From: Chloroflexota bacterium
GTDB lineage: Bacteria; Chloroflexota; Anaerolineae; Anaerolineales; Villigracilaceae
NCBI GenBank assembly: GCA_024224815.1
Contig: JAAENC010000435.1
Location: forward strand, 1 to 64,000
DNA length: 64,000 bases
Direction: 5' to 3'
Shown here piece by piece: positions 27,321 through 36,364 of this stretch (its first letter is position 1; each line of letters begins with the position of its first letter). The position numbers were made by a program, and so were the translations under genes. The notes under the pieces are model-generated. The model ran no database searches and was not told the DNA's origin. It worked only from the letters and a program-made list of their open reading frames with translations.

Positions 27321-27374
27321 CCGCCGTCCTCGGCGGCGATTTCTCTCTCTCAGTCTCTGCGCCGAGGACGGCGC
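27321..27374. repeat. Inverted repeat upstream of the oxidoreductase gene
   Basis: GCCGTCCTCGGC (27323-27334) and GCCGAGGACGGC (27361-27372) are perfect 12-bp inverted arms around a pyrimidine-rich loop. The left arm can also fold alone (CCGCC/GGCGG). It could act as a terminator-like stem for the CapA gene or be another palindromic repeat. Confidence 0.5.
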
Positions 27375-27407
27375 AGGGAGCGCCTCTAATTATCTAAGGA
27401 GCCTAAA

Positions 27408-28391
27408 ATGACAGAAAAACTCAGATGGGGCATTATCTCCCCCGGCAGAATTGCTCATGCTTTCGCAGATGGAGTAGACACACTCTCTGACGCTGAAATT
27501 ACCGCCGTTGGCAGCTCCAGCCAGGAGCGCGCAGATGCCTTTGCCAAGAAGTACAAGGTAGCCAAAGCCTATAATTCTTACGAAGCACTTGTGGCAGACC
27601 CAAATGTGGATGCGGTCTATATCAGCTCGCTGCATCACCAACATTTTGCCCATACAAAACTCGCTCTCGAAGCGGGAAAACCTGTTCTTTGCGAAAAACC
27701 CTTCACAGTCAATGCCGCTGAATCAGAAGAGTTGATGAAGCTCGCCAAAGAGAAAAATCTCTTCCTGATGGAAGCCCTCTGGACACGCTTTCTGCCTATT
27801 TACAAAATCGTCCGCCAATGGCTCGATGAAAAACGCATTGGCGAGATTACGCTGATGACATCCACCTTTGGTTTTCGCTCCGAATATGATCCCAAAGGGC
27901 GTTTATTTGATCCTAACTTAGCTGGCGGAGCATTGCTCGATATTGGCATTTACAATCTGACAGTCTCACACTGGGTGATGGGCGAATTTCCCAAATCACA
28001 TAATATCCACGCAAAAATGAGCGAAACCGGCATCGACGAATTACTCGCTGGCACTTTGGTTTACGAAAATGGCGTTGTCTCGCAGTTTAGCTGCAACTTC
28101 CTTTCACAGAATCTGAATGACTTTTTCATCTACGGCAGCAAAGGGCATATTCGCATTCATCCCGATTTCTGGGGCAGCACCCAAGCAACCTTAAACGTCA
28201 ATGGAAAAGAGTATATAGAAAGCGCCCCTTTCAACGCAAGCGGATTCGAATATCAGACAGCCGAAGCGATGCGCTGCATCCGCGCGGGTTTGCTCGAAAG
28301 CCCGATCATGCCCCACAGCACAACCCTTGCAATGATGAAATATATGGACAGCATTCGCGCAGAGATCGGCCTGAAATATCCCTTTGAGTAA
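27408..28391 (+). CDS. Gfo/Idh/MocA family NAD(P)-dependent oxidoreductase
   Basis: 327 residues, AAGGAG site before the ATG. N-terminal Rossmann domain WGIISPGRIAHAFA, then the family motif CEKPF at about 97-101, and MEALWTRFLP, which resembles the dimeric dihydrodiol dehydrogenase branch. The C-terminal beta-sheet domain includes the conserved GGALLDIGIYNL, with the Asp and Tyr positions used for catalysis. Substrates are usually sugars or diols. It is 2 bp upstream of a cyclase-family gene, so the two probably act in one small catabolic step. Confidence 0.85.
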   Translation: MTEKLRWGIISPGRIAHAFADGVDTLSDAEITAVGSSSQERADAFAKKYKVAKAYNSYEALVADPNVDAVYISSLHHQHFAHTKLALEAGKPVLCEKPFTVNAAESEELMKLAKEKNLFLMEALWTRFLPIYKIVRQWLDEKRIGEITLMTSTFGFRSEYDPKGRLFDPNLAGGALLDIGIYNLTVSHWVMGEFPKSHNIHAKMSETGIDELLAGTLVYENGVVSQFSCNFLSQNLNDFFIYGSKGHIRIHPDFWGSTQATLNVNGKEYIESAPFNASGFEYQTAEAMRCIRAGLLESPIMPHSTTLAMMKYMDSIRAEIGLKYPFE

Positions 28392-28393
28392 TT

Positions 28394-29029
28394 ATGAAAA
28401 TCTACGACATCTCCCTCCCCATTTCCCCAAATCTCCCCGTCTGGCCCGGCGACCCTAGTGTTAAATTGGAATTGATCGCGTCAATGGACAAAGGCGAAGA
28501 TGCCAACGTCTCCCATCTCTCCGCAGGCGTGCATGTTGGCACCCACGTTGATGCCCCGCACCACTTTCTAAATAACGGGCGTACCGTCGAAAATCTTGAT
28601 CTGGATATCCTGACCGGCAAAGCCTTCGTCCTGCATTTGGATGATGATGTGGATTCCATCACAGCCGATATTTTGGATGCTGCGCCGATCCCGCCCGCCA
28701 CCCTGCGCTTGCTTCTGCGCACCAAAAATTCCCACAAGTGGACATCCGATTCCCGCAGCTTTGACCCAAACTTTGTCGCCATCTCCCCTGACGGCGCAGA
28801 ATGGATCGTCGCCCACGGCATCCAACTCGTCGGCGTGGATTATCTCTCCGTCGCCCCCTTTGATGATTCCGTCCCCACACACCAAATCCTGCTAAAAGCA
28901 GGCATCATCCCCCTCGAAGGCTGTGACTTGAGCCAAGTCCCCCAAGGGGAATATGATCTCTATTGTCTCCCGCTCAAACTCCTCGGCTCCGATGGTGCGC
29001 CAGCGAGAACGATTTTGGTTGAGATGTAG
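28394..29029 (+). CDS. Cyclase family metal hydrolase (kynurenine formamidase-like)
   Basis: 211 residues. It carries the cyclase/KynB signature HVGTHVDAPHHF (about 48-59), which binds the metal, plus YDISLPISPNLPVWPGDP at the N-terminus and LEGCDLSQVPQGEYDL near the end. Family members hydrolyse N-formylkynurenine or cyclic amides and lactones. There is no tryptophan-degradation gene nearby, so the substrate is open. It follows the oxidoreductase gene with a 2-bp gap, almost certainly one operon. Confidence 0.85.
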   Translation: MKIYDISLPISPNLPVWPGDPSVKLELIASMDKGEDANVSHLSAGVHVGTHVDAPHHFLNNGRTVENLDLDILTGKAFVLHLDDDVDSITADILDAAPIPPATLRLLLRTKNSHKWTSDSRSFDPNFVAISPDGAEWIVAHGIQLVGVDYLSVAPFDDSVPTHQILLKAGIIPLEGCDLSQVPQGEYDLYCLPLKLLGSDGAPARTILVEM

Positions 29030-29074
29030 AAAGTTTTTTAACCGCCAAGACGCAAAGAACGCCAGGAAAATAAA

Positions 29075-29106
29075 AGGCTTCAGGAGTTTAAAAACATCTG
29101 AAGCCT
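29075..29106. terminator. Hairpin between convergent genes
   Basis: 9-bp stem AGGCTTCAG/CTGAAGCCT with a 14-nt A-rich loop, between the cyclase gene and the convergent fabL-like gene. No strong T run follows, so termination is likely but not certain. Confidence 0.5.
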
Positions 29107-29130
29107 ACTCCTAAACCTATTCTCTTTTCT

Positions 29131-29916
29131 CTACCCCCTATTCTTTATCTCCAACAAAAATCCACCATCCACCGTAATCACCTGCCCGCGGATCATCACT
29201 GCGGCGGGAGATGCTAAAAAGCTGACTACGCCCGCTACTTCCTCAGGTGTAACCAAACGCCCTGCGGGGGTGGCTTTGGCTGTTTTTTCGATCAGCTTTT
29301 CGTCTTCGCGCATCGAATCAAAATGTTTTAGGGCATCCGTTTCAACCACGCCGGGGGAAACGGCGTTCACGATAATATTCATCGGTGAAAGTTCAACGGC
29401 TAAATAGCGGGTCAATGATTCCAGTGCAGCTTTGCTTGCGCCCACAACCACATATTCCGGCAAAACATAATCTCCGCCCGGGCTGCTAATGCTGACGATG
29501 CTCCCACCACCGCGTTTTTCCATCAGCGGGGCGGCGCGTTGGGCGGCAAAAAGGAGCGCGCGGGCGTTGATATTCATCGTCCAATCCCAGCCGCGGGGTT
29601 TTTGCTCCATCACGGGGCGGTTATAGCCCGATGCGGCGTTATGCACGAAAATATCCAGGCCACCGAAACTTTCTTCAATTTCATCAAAAAGACGGGTGAT
29701 GTCATCAAGATCGCCCATATCCGCTTTGACGACGAGAGCTTGCCGTCCGAGAGCTTTGATCTCGTTGGCGGTAGATTCTGCGGGTTTGCGATTGCGGAAG
29801 AAGTTAATGACCACATCTGCGCCCTGTGTTGCAAAATGCAAGGCGATTGCACGTCCGATTCCGCGCCCTGATCCTGTTACCAAAACAATTTTATTTTCAA
29901 AGGGGAGTTTATTCAT
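29131..29916 (-). CDS. fabL: Enoyl-ACP reductase III (FabL-like SDR)
   Basis: 261 residues, short-chain dehydrogenase fold: GSGRGIGRA, VHNAASGYNRPVMEQ, then YVVVGASKAALESLTRYL. The tyrosine and lysine are separated by six residues (Y-x6-K), the enoyl-reductase spacing rather than the usual YxxxK. The segment LAVELSPMNIIVNAVSPG...TDALKHF closely follows Bacillus FabL as I remember it. It would reduce enoyl-ACP in fatty acid elongation. I start at the ATG at 29916, which overlaps the stop of the DUF309 gene by 8 nt; a TTG two codons upstream is less likely. Confidence 0.82.
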   Translation of the reverse strand: MNKLPFENKIVLVTGSGRGIGRAIALHFATQGADVVINFFRNRKPAESTANEIKALGRQALVVKADMGDLDDITRLFDEIEESFGGLDIFVHNAASGYNRPVMEQKPRGWDWTMNINARALLFAAQRAAPLMEKRGGGSIVSISSPGGDYVLPEYVVVGASKAALESLTRYLAVELSPMNIIVNAVSPGVVETDALKHFDSMREDEKLIEKTAKATPAGRLVTPEEVAGVVSFLASPAAVMIRGQVITVDGGFLLEIKNRG

Positions 29917-30286
29917 AGTCAATTTTCGTATATCCTTTAAAGTCCGCTATATTTTCTTCGCCAAGTTTTTCAACTTCTGCAATGGCAATATCCAAATCAT
30001 CTCGCAGTTTTTCTACATCTACACCGCGGCAAACTGTAGGCCATTTATTGAGCCATTTTTGACTGCGTTCATACATCTTTATCGCACCTGCAGAGTTCTT
30101 TCGGCTGATATGAAAATAAACGACAGCCACCTGCAAAATGCCGCGATAAAGATCGCGCACGGAGCCTTTTTCGTCGTTCCAGGCATCTTCGAGCGCTTCG
30201 TGCGCCAGCCAATATTGCCCGGCATTAAAACGCTCAATACCCAAACGGGCTAAAGAGTGAATTGGGGCATTGCAGTCTTTCATCAT
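29909..30286 (-). CDS. DUF309 protein
   Basis: About 125 residues from ATG 30286 (or the adjacent ATG at 30283). The DUF309 helical core is visible: RFNAGQYWLAHEALEDAW followed by RGILQVAVVYFHI and a GA-containing third helix. The conserved His/Glu (AHEALE) and Gln are present. Family function is not known. An upstream extension to 30322 is open, but it starts with hydrophobic sequence unlike the family. The stop overlaps the fabL start, so translation is coupled. Confidence 0.78.
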   Translation of the reverse strand: MMKDCNAPIHSLARLGIERFNAGQYWLAHEALEDAWNDEKGSVRDLYRGILQVAVVYFHISRKNSAGAIKMYERSQKWLNKWPTVCRGVDVEKLRDDLDIAIAEVEKLGEENIADFKGYTKIDYE

Positions 30287-30372
30287 TTTGCGAGTATAGC
30301 ACGATAGCCCGAAATAGAACATTCGTCATTTTTTGCATTCACGCATCTTCTAAGATGGTAAAATCCCTCCCT

Positions 30373-31266
30373 ATGAGATCACTTTTACAACGCCGAAAGG
30401 TCGTTCTTTTATTCTCTGTGCTGGCGGTTTTAATGCTGGTTTGGTTGGCGGCCGGGCTTTCAGACCTAAAGCTATCAACTGGTTATTCACTGCGCCTTTG
30501 GGGAAATGAAAGCAACACAAATTCAGTTCAGACGGGTTTCGATTTCATAAAAGAAGATATTGCAAAAATCCCACTTTGGCAACAGATCGTTCTTTCTCTT
30601 GTATTTCTTATTCTCTTTGGTGTTTTCACCGCCCTTTTACCTGCAGATATTCGCAAACGCCTCTTCAGAAGTATGTTCAGTGTCGTCCTGATCGCCTTTG
30701 CGATGCTATATTATTTCGATAATTACAAGTTCTTAGCCTCTCCCACACCTTTGGATCTTACTACTGAGATGAGCGTGGACGATAATGCACCAGAAGAATT
30801 TTCCACCACCTCACCCGTATACGAAGAAAAGCCAGTTTCCCCGGCATTGGTCTATATTTCCAGCGCCATAGTCCTGCTCGTTCTGGCTTTTATCGCTCGA
30901 AAACCTTTTATGCGCTGGCTAAGTCAAAGAAATAGGAGCCCTCTAAATAATTTTGGAAATATCGCCCGCGCTTCGCTGGATGATCTCTCCGAAGGGCAAG
31001 AGTGGGAAGATGTCATCGTCAACGCCTATATGCAGATGAGCGAAATCGCCCGTGACCGAAGAGGGGTACTCCGTCAACAAGCAATGACCCCATCCGAATT
31101 TATCTCCCGTCTCGAATTAGCAGGACTCCCCCCCGACCCGATTCGTCGCCTCACACGCTTATTTGAAAAGGTACGCTATAGCGGACAAAAAGCAGCCGAA
31201 AATGAAATCGACGAAGCAAGAGGCTGTCTAAAAGCGATCGCTGCCGCTTGCGGAGAACCGCTATGA
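30373..31266 (+). CDS. DUF4129-type membrane protein
   Basis: 297 residues from the ATG at 30373; no start has a strong ribosome site, and 30355 or 30262 are possible. Three to four membrane helices (about 10-27, 73-90, 100-117 and 158-178) lead to a cytoplasmic C-terminal DUF4129 domain: WEDVIVNAYMQMSEIARDRRG...TPSEFISRLELAGLPPDPI followed by LTRLFEKVRYSG. DUF4129 usually accompanies transglutaminase, MoxR and DUF58 genes, and MoxR and DUF58 follow here. It overlaps the next gene by ATGA. Confidence 0.8.
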   Translation: MRSLLQRRKVVLLFSVLAVLMLVWLAAGLSDLKLSTGYSLRLWGNESNTNSVQTGFDFIKEDIAKIPLWQQIVLSLVFLILFGVFTALLPADIRKRLFRSMFSVVLIAFAMLYYFDNYKFLASPTPLDLTTEMSVDDNAPEEFSTTSPVYEEKPVSPALVYISSAIVLLVLAFIARKPFMRWLSQRNRSPLNNFGNIARASLDDLSEGQEWEDVIVNAYMQMSEIARDRRGVLRQQAMTPSEFISRLELAGLPPDPIRRLTRLFEKVRYSGQKAAENEIDEARGCLKAIAAACGEPL

Positions 31267-31886
31267 AAGCCATTCTCGAAAAACGTCCTTGGCTAGCCTT
31301 TATTTTCCTTGTTTTTGGCGTCTTGATCTTGGCATTTCCTTTACAAGGCGTAGTCCAAAAAATGATCATCGCGCCGCTCATGTACGTTTTTTGGCTACTT
31401 GGCATCATCTACAATGGTCTTCCGCAGGTTTTATTATGGAGTGGCTTATTAGTCATCATTTTTATTATCGGTTTATTTAGCTTCATCAATATCCCGCGAC
31501 CACGTTGGCGTATCAGACGAAAAGAAAAAGATGAACCAGGGCCTATAGAAGCCTTAGCCGCAAATATCAGCCAAAACGATCAGGGAGTCTATTTCAAATG
31601 GCGTTTAGCCAACCGAATCGGATTTGTTGCCCGCGATTGGCTGGCTTATCGTGAAGGCAAAGAAAAAAAGTGGAAAGCAAATACGCTTGAAGGGCGAAAT
31701 TGGCATCCTGAAGAAGATGTTCAAAGATATTTATCAGTGGGGCTAAATGGCTCTTTTGCCGACTATCCGCGCCCACGAAACCCTTTTAGCAAAGGCAAAA
31801 AAACACCGCTAGATATTGACCCCAACAAAGCACTCGATTACCTTGAATCCCATATGGAGACCGGACATGGCAGTAACCCTAAGTGA
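31263..31886 (+). CDS. Two-helix membrane protein in the MoxR-DUF58 cluster
   Basis: 207 residues from the ATG at 31263, which overlaps the previous stop (ATGA). Two or three N-terminal membrane helices (about 10-75) are followed by a soluble part with PRPRWRIRRKEKD and a Trp/Tyr-rich segment (FVARDWLAYREGKEKKW), no known domain. Its 3' end overlaps the MoxR start by 20 nt. Position suggests a partner of the DUF4129 protein in a membrane complex served by the MoxR ATPase. Confidence 0.7.
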   Translation: MKAILEKRPWLAFIFLVFGVLILAFPLQGVVQKMIIAPLMYVFWLLGIIYNGLPQVLLWSGLLVIIFIIGLFSFINIPRPRWRIRRKEKDEPGPIEALAANISQNDQGVYFKWRLANRIGFVARDWLAYREGKEKKWKANTLEGRNWHPEEDVQRYLSVGLNGSFADYPRPRNPFSKGKKTPLDIDPNKALDYLESHMETGHGSNPK

Positions 31887-32829
31887 AGTTTCGAATATCA
31901 GCAATCAGGTTTTAGATGAAGTAGAACGCGCAATCATAGGTAAACGTGTTGTTTTAGAAAAGATCATGGCCGCAATTCTCGCAGGCGGACACGTTTTACT
32001 GGAAGATTTCCCCGGTCTTGGCAAAACACTAATGGCACGCAGCTTTGCCACAGTGCTTGGCCTGGATTTCAAACGTATTCAGTTTACACCAGACTTGTTG
32101 CCCGGCGATATTACCGGTGGCTATATCTTTAACCGAGCAGAAAATCGCTTCGACTTGCGCAAAGGCCCCATCTTCGCAAATATCGCGCTGGCAGATGAAA
32201 TCAACCGCGCTTCACCAAAGACCCAATCTGCTCTCTTGGAGGCCATGCAAGAGGGCCAGGTAACGCTGGAGGGCGAGACCCTTTCTTTGCCTAATCCTTT
32301 CATCGTTTTGGCTACCCAAAACCCGATTGAATACGAAGGAACATTTCCCCTTCCCGAAGCGCAATTAGACCGTTTTATGCTCAAATTATCCGTTGGCTAC
32401 CCCGAACTGGATGACGAGCGTGAAATATTACATCGCCGCAGCGAGCGACAACAAGATGAAGTTAGTTTATCCAAAGTCACGAATGCAGAAAGCTTGCAAG
32501 AAATGCAAAAAGCGATGGAAAAGGTACATGTCGATAATGATCTAAAAGAATATATCGCCGCAATTATCCATGAAACACGAAAAGCACGTCGTGTTGCAGT
32601 TGGCGCAAGCCCGCGTGGCTCACTTTCTTTTTTGAAAATTGCTCGTTCTTACGCTGTGCTACAAGGCCGTGATTATGTTCTGCCCGATGATATCAAATAC
32701 TTCGCAGGCGATGTCTTAAAACATCGTCTCATCTTACAACCCGAATATTGGATGGCCAGTAAAGTGACCGAAGATATTATTCAAGATGTTTTCGACCGAG
32801 TACCTGTCCCTGTGATTACAGGAAAATGA
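31867..32829 (+). CDS. MoxR-family AAA+ ATPase
   Basis: 320 residues from the ATG at 31867, which has a GGAG site inside the preceding gene. Walker A EDFPGLGKT at 46-54, Walker B ALADEINR at about 107-114, sensor 1 IVLATQNPIEYEGTFPLPEAQLDRF, and sensor 2 GASPRGSL are all present and full length. MoxR ATPases act as chaperones that assemble or activate VWA or DUF58 proteins. A DUF58 gene follows, the standard pairing. An in-frame extension to 31816 lies within the upstream gene and is unlikely. Confidence 0.92.
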   Translation: MAVTLSEVSNISNQVLDEVERAIIGKRVVLEKIMAAILAGGHVLLEDFPGLGKTLMARSFATVLGLDFKRIQFTPDLLPGDITGGYIFNRAENRFDLRKGPIFANIALADEINRASPKTQSALLEAMQEGQVTLEGETLSLPNPFIVLATQNPIEYEGTFPLPEAQLDRFMLKLSVGYPELDDEREILHRRSERQQDEVSLSKVTNAESLQEMQKAMEKVHVDNDLKEYIAAIIHETRKARRVAVGASPRGSLSFLKIARSYAVLQGRDYVLPDDIKYFAGDVLKHRLILQPEYWMASKVTEDIIQDVFDRVPVPVITGK

Positions 32830-32896
32830 TTTTTAAGATGAATAAGGCTTTCGCTCAGCTAGGTGTCTGTCGCAACAGCAGAGAATCTTTAAAATA

Positions 32897-34177
32897 ATGC
32901 GCAGAAGCCTAACACCCTCTTTATTGCTATTCAGCCTGATTTTAGTTGGATTAGCAACTTTCCAAAGCTCTTTATTGGTTTTGGCAATTCCGCTCGCGCT
33001 ATATATCTTATTGGGATTGATCTTTTCTCCAGACAAAGTGGATATTGAAATTGAGCGCGTTCTAAGTGCAGAACGAGTTGCGCCAGACACTTTAGTAAAA
33101 GTGACTCTTCATCTTAAAAATAATGGCTCGAGTTTGGAAGAAATTCTTTTAGAAGACCATATCCCCCCAGCTTTAAGCATTGAAGAAGGCAAAATAATAC
33201 ATTTTTGCACTTTAGCACCAAATGAAAGAAAAACCTGGAGCTATACAGTTTCTGGCACACGCGGCTCCTACGTCTTTTCAGATATAGAAATACGCAGCAG
33301 CGATCATTTTGGCTTGGTCTACCACCAAGAAGTTCTTAAGATCCCAGGCCAATTATTCGTTATTCCACGAGTGCCCCGCCTTAGAAATATCACAATCCGG
33401 CCGCGCCATACCCGTGTATATGCAGGGACAATACCGGCACGCGTTGGTGGTACCGGGATAGATTTCTTTGGTGTGCGTGAGTATCAAACAGGGGATTCTC
33501 TTCGACGGATCAATTGGCGAACCAGCGCGCGCCATCAGCAAAACTTATTCACCAATGAATTCGAGCAAGAACGCGCCGCAGATGTAGGCATTATTCTGGA
33601 CGGACGAAAACTCTCAAATATTGGCCGTGATGGTCACTCCCTTTTTGAACACACCGTTTCAGCAGCCGCTGGTCTGGCAGATCATTTCCTCTCCACAGGG
33701 AATCGTGTTGGCATCCTATTTTACGGACGTGTTTTACGTTGGAGCACGCCAGGCTATGGCAATATTCAACGCGAACGTCTTTTGCAAGCTCTTGCGCGTG
33801 CGAAAACCGGAGACAGTCAGGTTTTCACAAATCTGGATAACCTTCCAACACAACTTTTCCCGCCAAATTCACAATTGGTCTTGGTCACACCCCTCGTAAA
33901 AGGTGATGCCAAGATGCTCATTCAGCTGCGCTCACGCGGTTATCAGATCATGGTGGTCAGCCCTGACCCAATTTCCTATGAACTGCGCGGTCTACCAGAT
34001 AATCCAGATGTCAAATTAGCTGCGCGTGTTCTTCGTACAGAACGAAATATGGTGCTAATGCGTCTGAAACGTTCTGGTCTGCAAGTGGTAGATTGGGATG
34101 TGAATATCCCGCTTGATAGAATATTAGAAAGCCGACTCGGACGCCCACCAGCCTGGCATAATGCAACAGGAAAGTAA
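32897..34177 (+). CDS. DUF58 domain protein
   Basis: 426 residues. Two N-terminal membrane helices (about 8-42), an Ig-like beta region (about 50-150), then the DUF58 core GIDFFGVREYQTGDSLRRIN and WRTSARHQQN, followed by a VWA-like fold starting ADVGIILDGR with a partly preserved MIDAS-like Asp. The DUF58/MoxR pair is widespread and linked to envelope or stress functions. It sits 67 bp after moxR and 8 bp before a small membrane protein gene. Confidence 0.88.
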   Translation: MRRSLTPSLLLFSLILVGLATFQSSLLVLAIPLALYILLGLIFSPDKVDIEIERVLSAERVAPDTLVKVTLHLKNNGSSLEEILLEDHIPPALSIEEGKIIHFCTLAPNERKTWSYTVSGTRGSYVFSDIEIRSSDHFGLVYHQEVLKIPGQLFVIPRVPRLRNITIRPRHTRVYAGTIPARVGGTGIDFFGVREYQTGDSLRRINWRTSARHQQNLFTNEFEQERAADVGIILDGRKLSNIGRDGHSLFEHTVSAAAGLADHFLSTGNRVGILFYGRVLRWSTPGYGNIQRERLLQALARAKTGDSQVFTNLDNLPTQLFPPNSQLVLVTPLVKGDAKMLIQLRSRGYQIMVVSPDPISYELRGLPDNPDVKLAARVLRTERNMVLMRLKRSGLQVVDWDVNIPLDRILESRLGRPPAWHNATGK

Positions 34178-34185
34178 AGGAATTT

Positions 34186-34680
34186 ATGTCTTATATTGCC
34201 TTAGCAATTAGTTTTCTCTTCGGAACAGGTGCATTAGCATGGGGATTTTACGATGGTGGCTATCCTGATGTCAGCACAGCTATTCTTGCCCTTGGACTTT
34301 TTTGGGGAATAAGCATCTGGCAACGCTGGAGATGGTTCTCAAAAATCGCTTTGGCCGGATATATACTAAGTGCCGCAACCGGACTTTGGCTTAATCTGCC
34401 TTTTGGCTGGATGCTGGCTGGAGGCGTGGGTGGGCTATTGGTCTACGATCTTTCGGCTTTTATCTATCGTTTACGCTTTGCAGCTCTGGGGGAAGATACA
34501 AGACGCATCTCTCTTGCGCATTTGGCACGCTTGGGCTTATTGATTCTGCTTACGATGATTTTTTCCAGCATCGCAATGCTTTGGCAATCGGCATTTAGTT
34601 TTGAGTGGGCGGTCTTTCTCGGCTTAGCCAGTGTTTGGGGATTAAGTTTATTGGTACGCTGGATGCTCAGGAATAGTTAA
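34186..34680 (+). CDS. Small membrane protein ending the MoxR-DUF58 operon
   Basis: 164 residues with about five membrane helices (first GTGALAWGFYDGGYPDVSTA region, last WAVFLGLASVWGLSLLVRW) and short charged loops. Family not recognised. It is 8 bp after the DUF58 gene, so it belongs to the same transcript. Its 3' end overlaps the convergent kinase-like gene by 14 bp. Confidence 0.65.
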   Translation: MSYIALAISFLFGTGALAWGFYDGGYPDVSTAILALGLFWGISIWQRWRWFSKIALAGYILSAATGLWLNLPFGWMLAGGVGGLLVYDLSAFIYRLRFAALGEDTRRISLAHLARLGLLILLTMIFSSIAMLWQSAFSFEWAVFLGLASVWGLSLLVRWMLRNS

Positions 34681-35224
34681 AGTTTTCTAACCAAGCTTCA
34701 GCCTCTTTTGGGGAGGTAAAGCGAAGCAGCACCAAATGTTTGTATTCTGGTAATGCCAAAAGTGCGGGATATTCTCTTTTTCGTCGCCAATAAGTTTTGA
34801 AAAGCCAATGAAAAAGAGATTCATCTGACCAAAGTTTAAGATGGGGCAAAAATGGTTCTCGGTTTCCGTTCCAGATCACTTCTTGCGTAATTGCACGCCG
34901 AAGCGTTCGCTTAAGCAAACGCCAAAAGTTGATGGCAAGAGAATAATCGAGCCAGATGATGACCTCGGCACGTGCCCAGCTCAAATCACGAGTGACGCTG
35001 TAATTCCCATCCACAGCCCAAGCATCTGCAGCGATCGCTTTTTTAAGGCGTTCACGCATTACTTCTGCAGGCGCTTCCTGCCAGCCGGGATCCCAATGCA
35101 AAGCATCCAACTCGATATGGGGGATAGCAAGTTTCTTTTCGATATTGCTCCCTAGCGTTGATTTTCCAGAGCCAGTTGTGCCAACAATGACTATTCTTTT
35201 GTAGGGGAAATTTGTGTTTTTCAT
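34667..35224 (-). CDS. P-loop kinase-like protein (topology modulation/adenylate kinase-like)
   Basis: 185 residues from ATG 35224. Walker A IVGTTGSGKSTLG at the N-terminus, then HIELDALHWDPGW, a substrate-binding segment shared with the FlaR/topology-modulation family, and VDGNYS. The C-terminal half holds WRLLKRTLRR and a KxYWRRKREYP lid-like basic region. Likely a small nucleoside/nucleotide kinase-type protein; substrate unknown. The frame is open to 35539, but that extension lies over the divergent gene's 5' region and is Cys-rich nonsense. It overlaps the convergent gene by 14 bp. Confidence 0.78.
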   Translation of the reverse strand: MKNTNFPYKRIVIVGTTGSGKSTLGSNIEKKLAIPHIELDALHWDPGWQEAPAEVMRERLKKAIAADAWAVDGNYSVTRDLSWARAEVIIWLDYSLAINFWRLLKRTLRRAITQEVIWNGNREPFLPHLKLWSDESLFHWLFKTYWRRKREYPALLALPEYKHLVLLRFTSPKEAEAWLENFNYS

Positions 35225-35287
35225 GCGGAGGAGTATAGCAGAACACATGCAGAATGATATACTAAAAAGCTGAATATCTAAGGAGTT

Positions 35288-36316
35288 ATGATGACCCAAA
35301 ATACAAGAGTACTTGTCACCGGAGCCAGCGGATTTGTCGGCATTCACTGCGTTGTTGCATTGCTCAAAGAAGGCTATCAGGTTCGCGGGACTGTGCGCTC
35401 TTTGGGACGTGAAGCCGCTTTGCGAAAAACAATCGCGAAATTTGTCGATGCCGATAATCGCCTGACACTTGTAGAAGCCGACCTGCTCAAAGACGATGGC
35501 TGGAGCAATGCAACAAAAGACTGCGACTATGTGCTGCACGTTGCTTCCCCTTTCCCATTAAGTAACCCAAAACATGAAGGTGAGCTGATTATCCCCGCCC
35601 GCGAGGGCACACTGCGCGTTTTAGCTGCAGCATCTGAGAACAAAGTCAAACGGGTGGTCTTAACTTCTTCCGTTGCAGCAATTGCTTATGGACACCCAAA
35701 AGAAAAAACGAATTTTAACGAAAGCGATTGGTCAATAGCAGATAGCCCAAGAATTGCCGCTTACGCCAAAAGTAAAACACTCGCCGAAGGCGCCGCATGG
35801 GATTTTGTGCAGAATTTGGATAGTGGGATGGAATTGGCAACGATCAATCCTGGGCTAATTCTTGGCCCGCTCCCCGATACAAACGCCCGTACTTCAGGCG
35901 TGCTCATCCAGTCCCTAATGCTTTCTACACTCCCAGGTCTTGCGCGAATGCACTTCAACGCCGTGGACGTGCGAGATGTAGCAGCTGCCCATATTAGCGC
36001 AATGACTACGCCCGAAGCTGCTGGTCAACGCTTTATTTGTGTCTCCGATTCATTCTGGATCAAGGATGTAGCCCTGCTTTTAGAAGAAAAATATGCTGAT
36101 AAAGGCTATAAGATAAGAACCAATGTTTTCCCCAATTGGATGGTGCGTTTAAGCGCGATATTTATCAAAGAAGCTCGCGCAACAGTCGACGCTCTTGACC
36201 AGAAACTGCTCGTAGACAATTCTCGTATCAAGGAAGTCCTAAATTGGCAGCCACGCGATATGAAAGAGATGGTGCTCTCGATGGCAGAGAGCATGATCGA
36301 ATTAGATATGGTCTAA
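35288..36316 (+). CDS. NAD-dependent epimerase/dihydroflavonol reductase-like protein
   Basis: 342 residues, extended SDR fold. N-terminal VLVTGASGFVGIHCV, then HVASPFPLSNPK, VVLTSSVAAIAYG and the catalytic YAKSK, followed by NPGLILGP. This is the dihydroflavonol-4-reductase/cinnamyl-CoA reductase branch, which reduces aldehydes or ketones with NADPH. AGGAG lies 2 nt before the first ATG (35288) and 5 nt before the second (35291), so translation may start at 35291. It is a single gene with its own terminator. Confidence 0.85.
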   Translation: MMTQNTRVLVTGASGFVGIHCVVALLKEGYQVRGTVRSLGREAALRKTIAKFVDADNRLTLVEADLLKDDGWSNATKDCDYVLHVASPFPLSNPKHEGELIIPAREGTLRVLAAASENKVKRVVLTSSVAAIAYGHPKEKTNFNESDWSIADSPRIAAYAKSKTLAEGAAWDFVQNLDSGMELATINPGLILGPLPDTNARTSGVLIQSLMLSTLPGLARMHFNAVDVRDVAAAHISAMTTPEAAGQRFICVSDSFWIKDVALLLEEKYADKGYKIRTNVFPNWMVRLSAIFIKEARATVDALDQKLLVDNSRIKEVLNWQPRDMKEMVLSMAESMIELDMV

Positions 36317-36320
36317 AAGA

Positions 36321-36346
36321 AAAACGCTCCTTGAAAGGAGCGTTTT
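36321..36346. terminator. Rho-independent terminator
   Basis: Stem AAACGCTCCT/AGGAGCGTTT with a TGAA-type loop and a TTTTTT run on the plus strand, 5 bp after the reductase gene's stop. The A run on the left arm makes it usable from the minus strand too, for the toxin gene. Confidence 0.8.
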
Positions 36347-36364
36347 TTATTAAGTTGAGAACGC

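Noticed and set aside
35225..35539. N-terminal extension of the P-loop kinase-like protein
   Set aside because: It runs antisense through the divergent reductase gene's 5' end and has no domain; the Walker A protein starts naturally at 35224.
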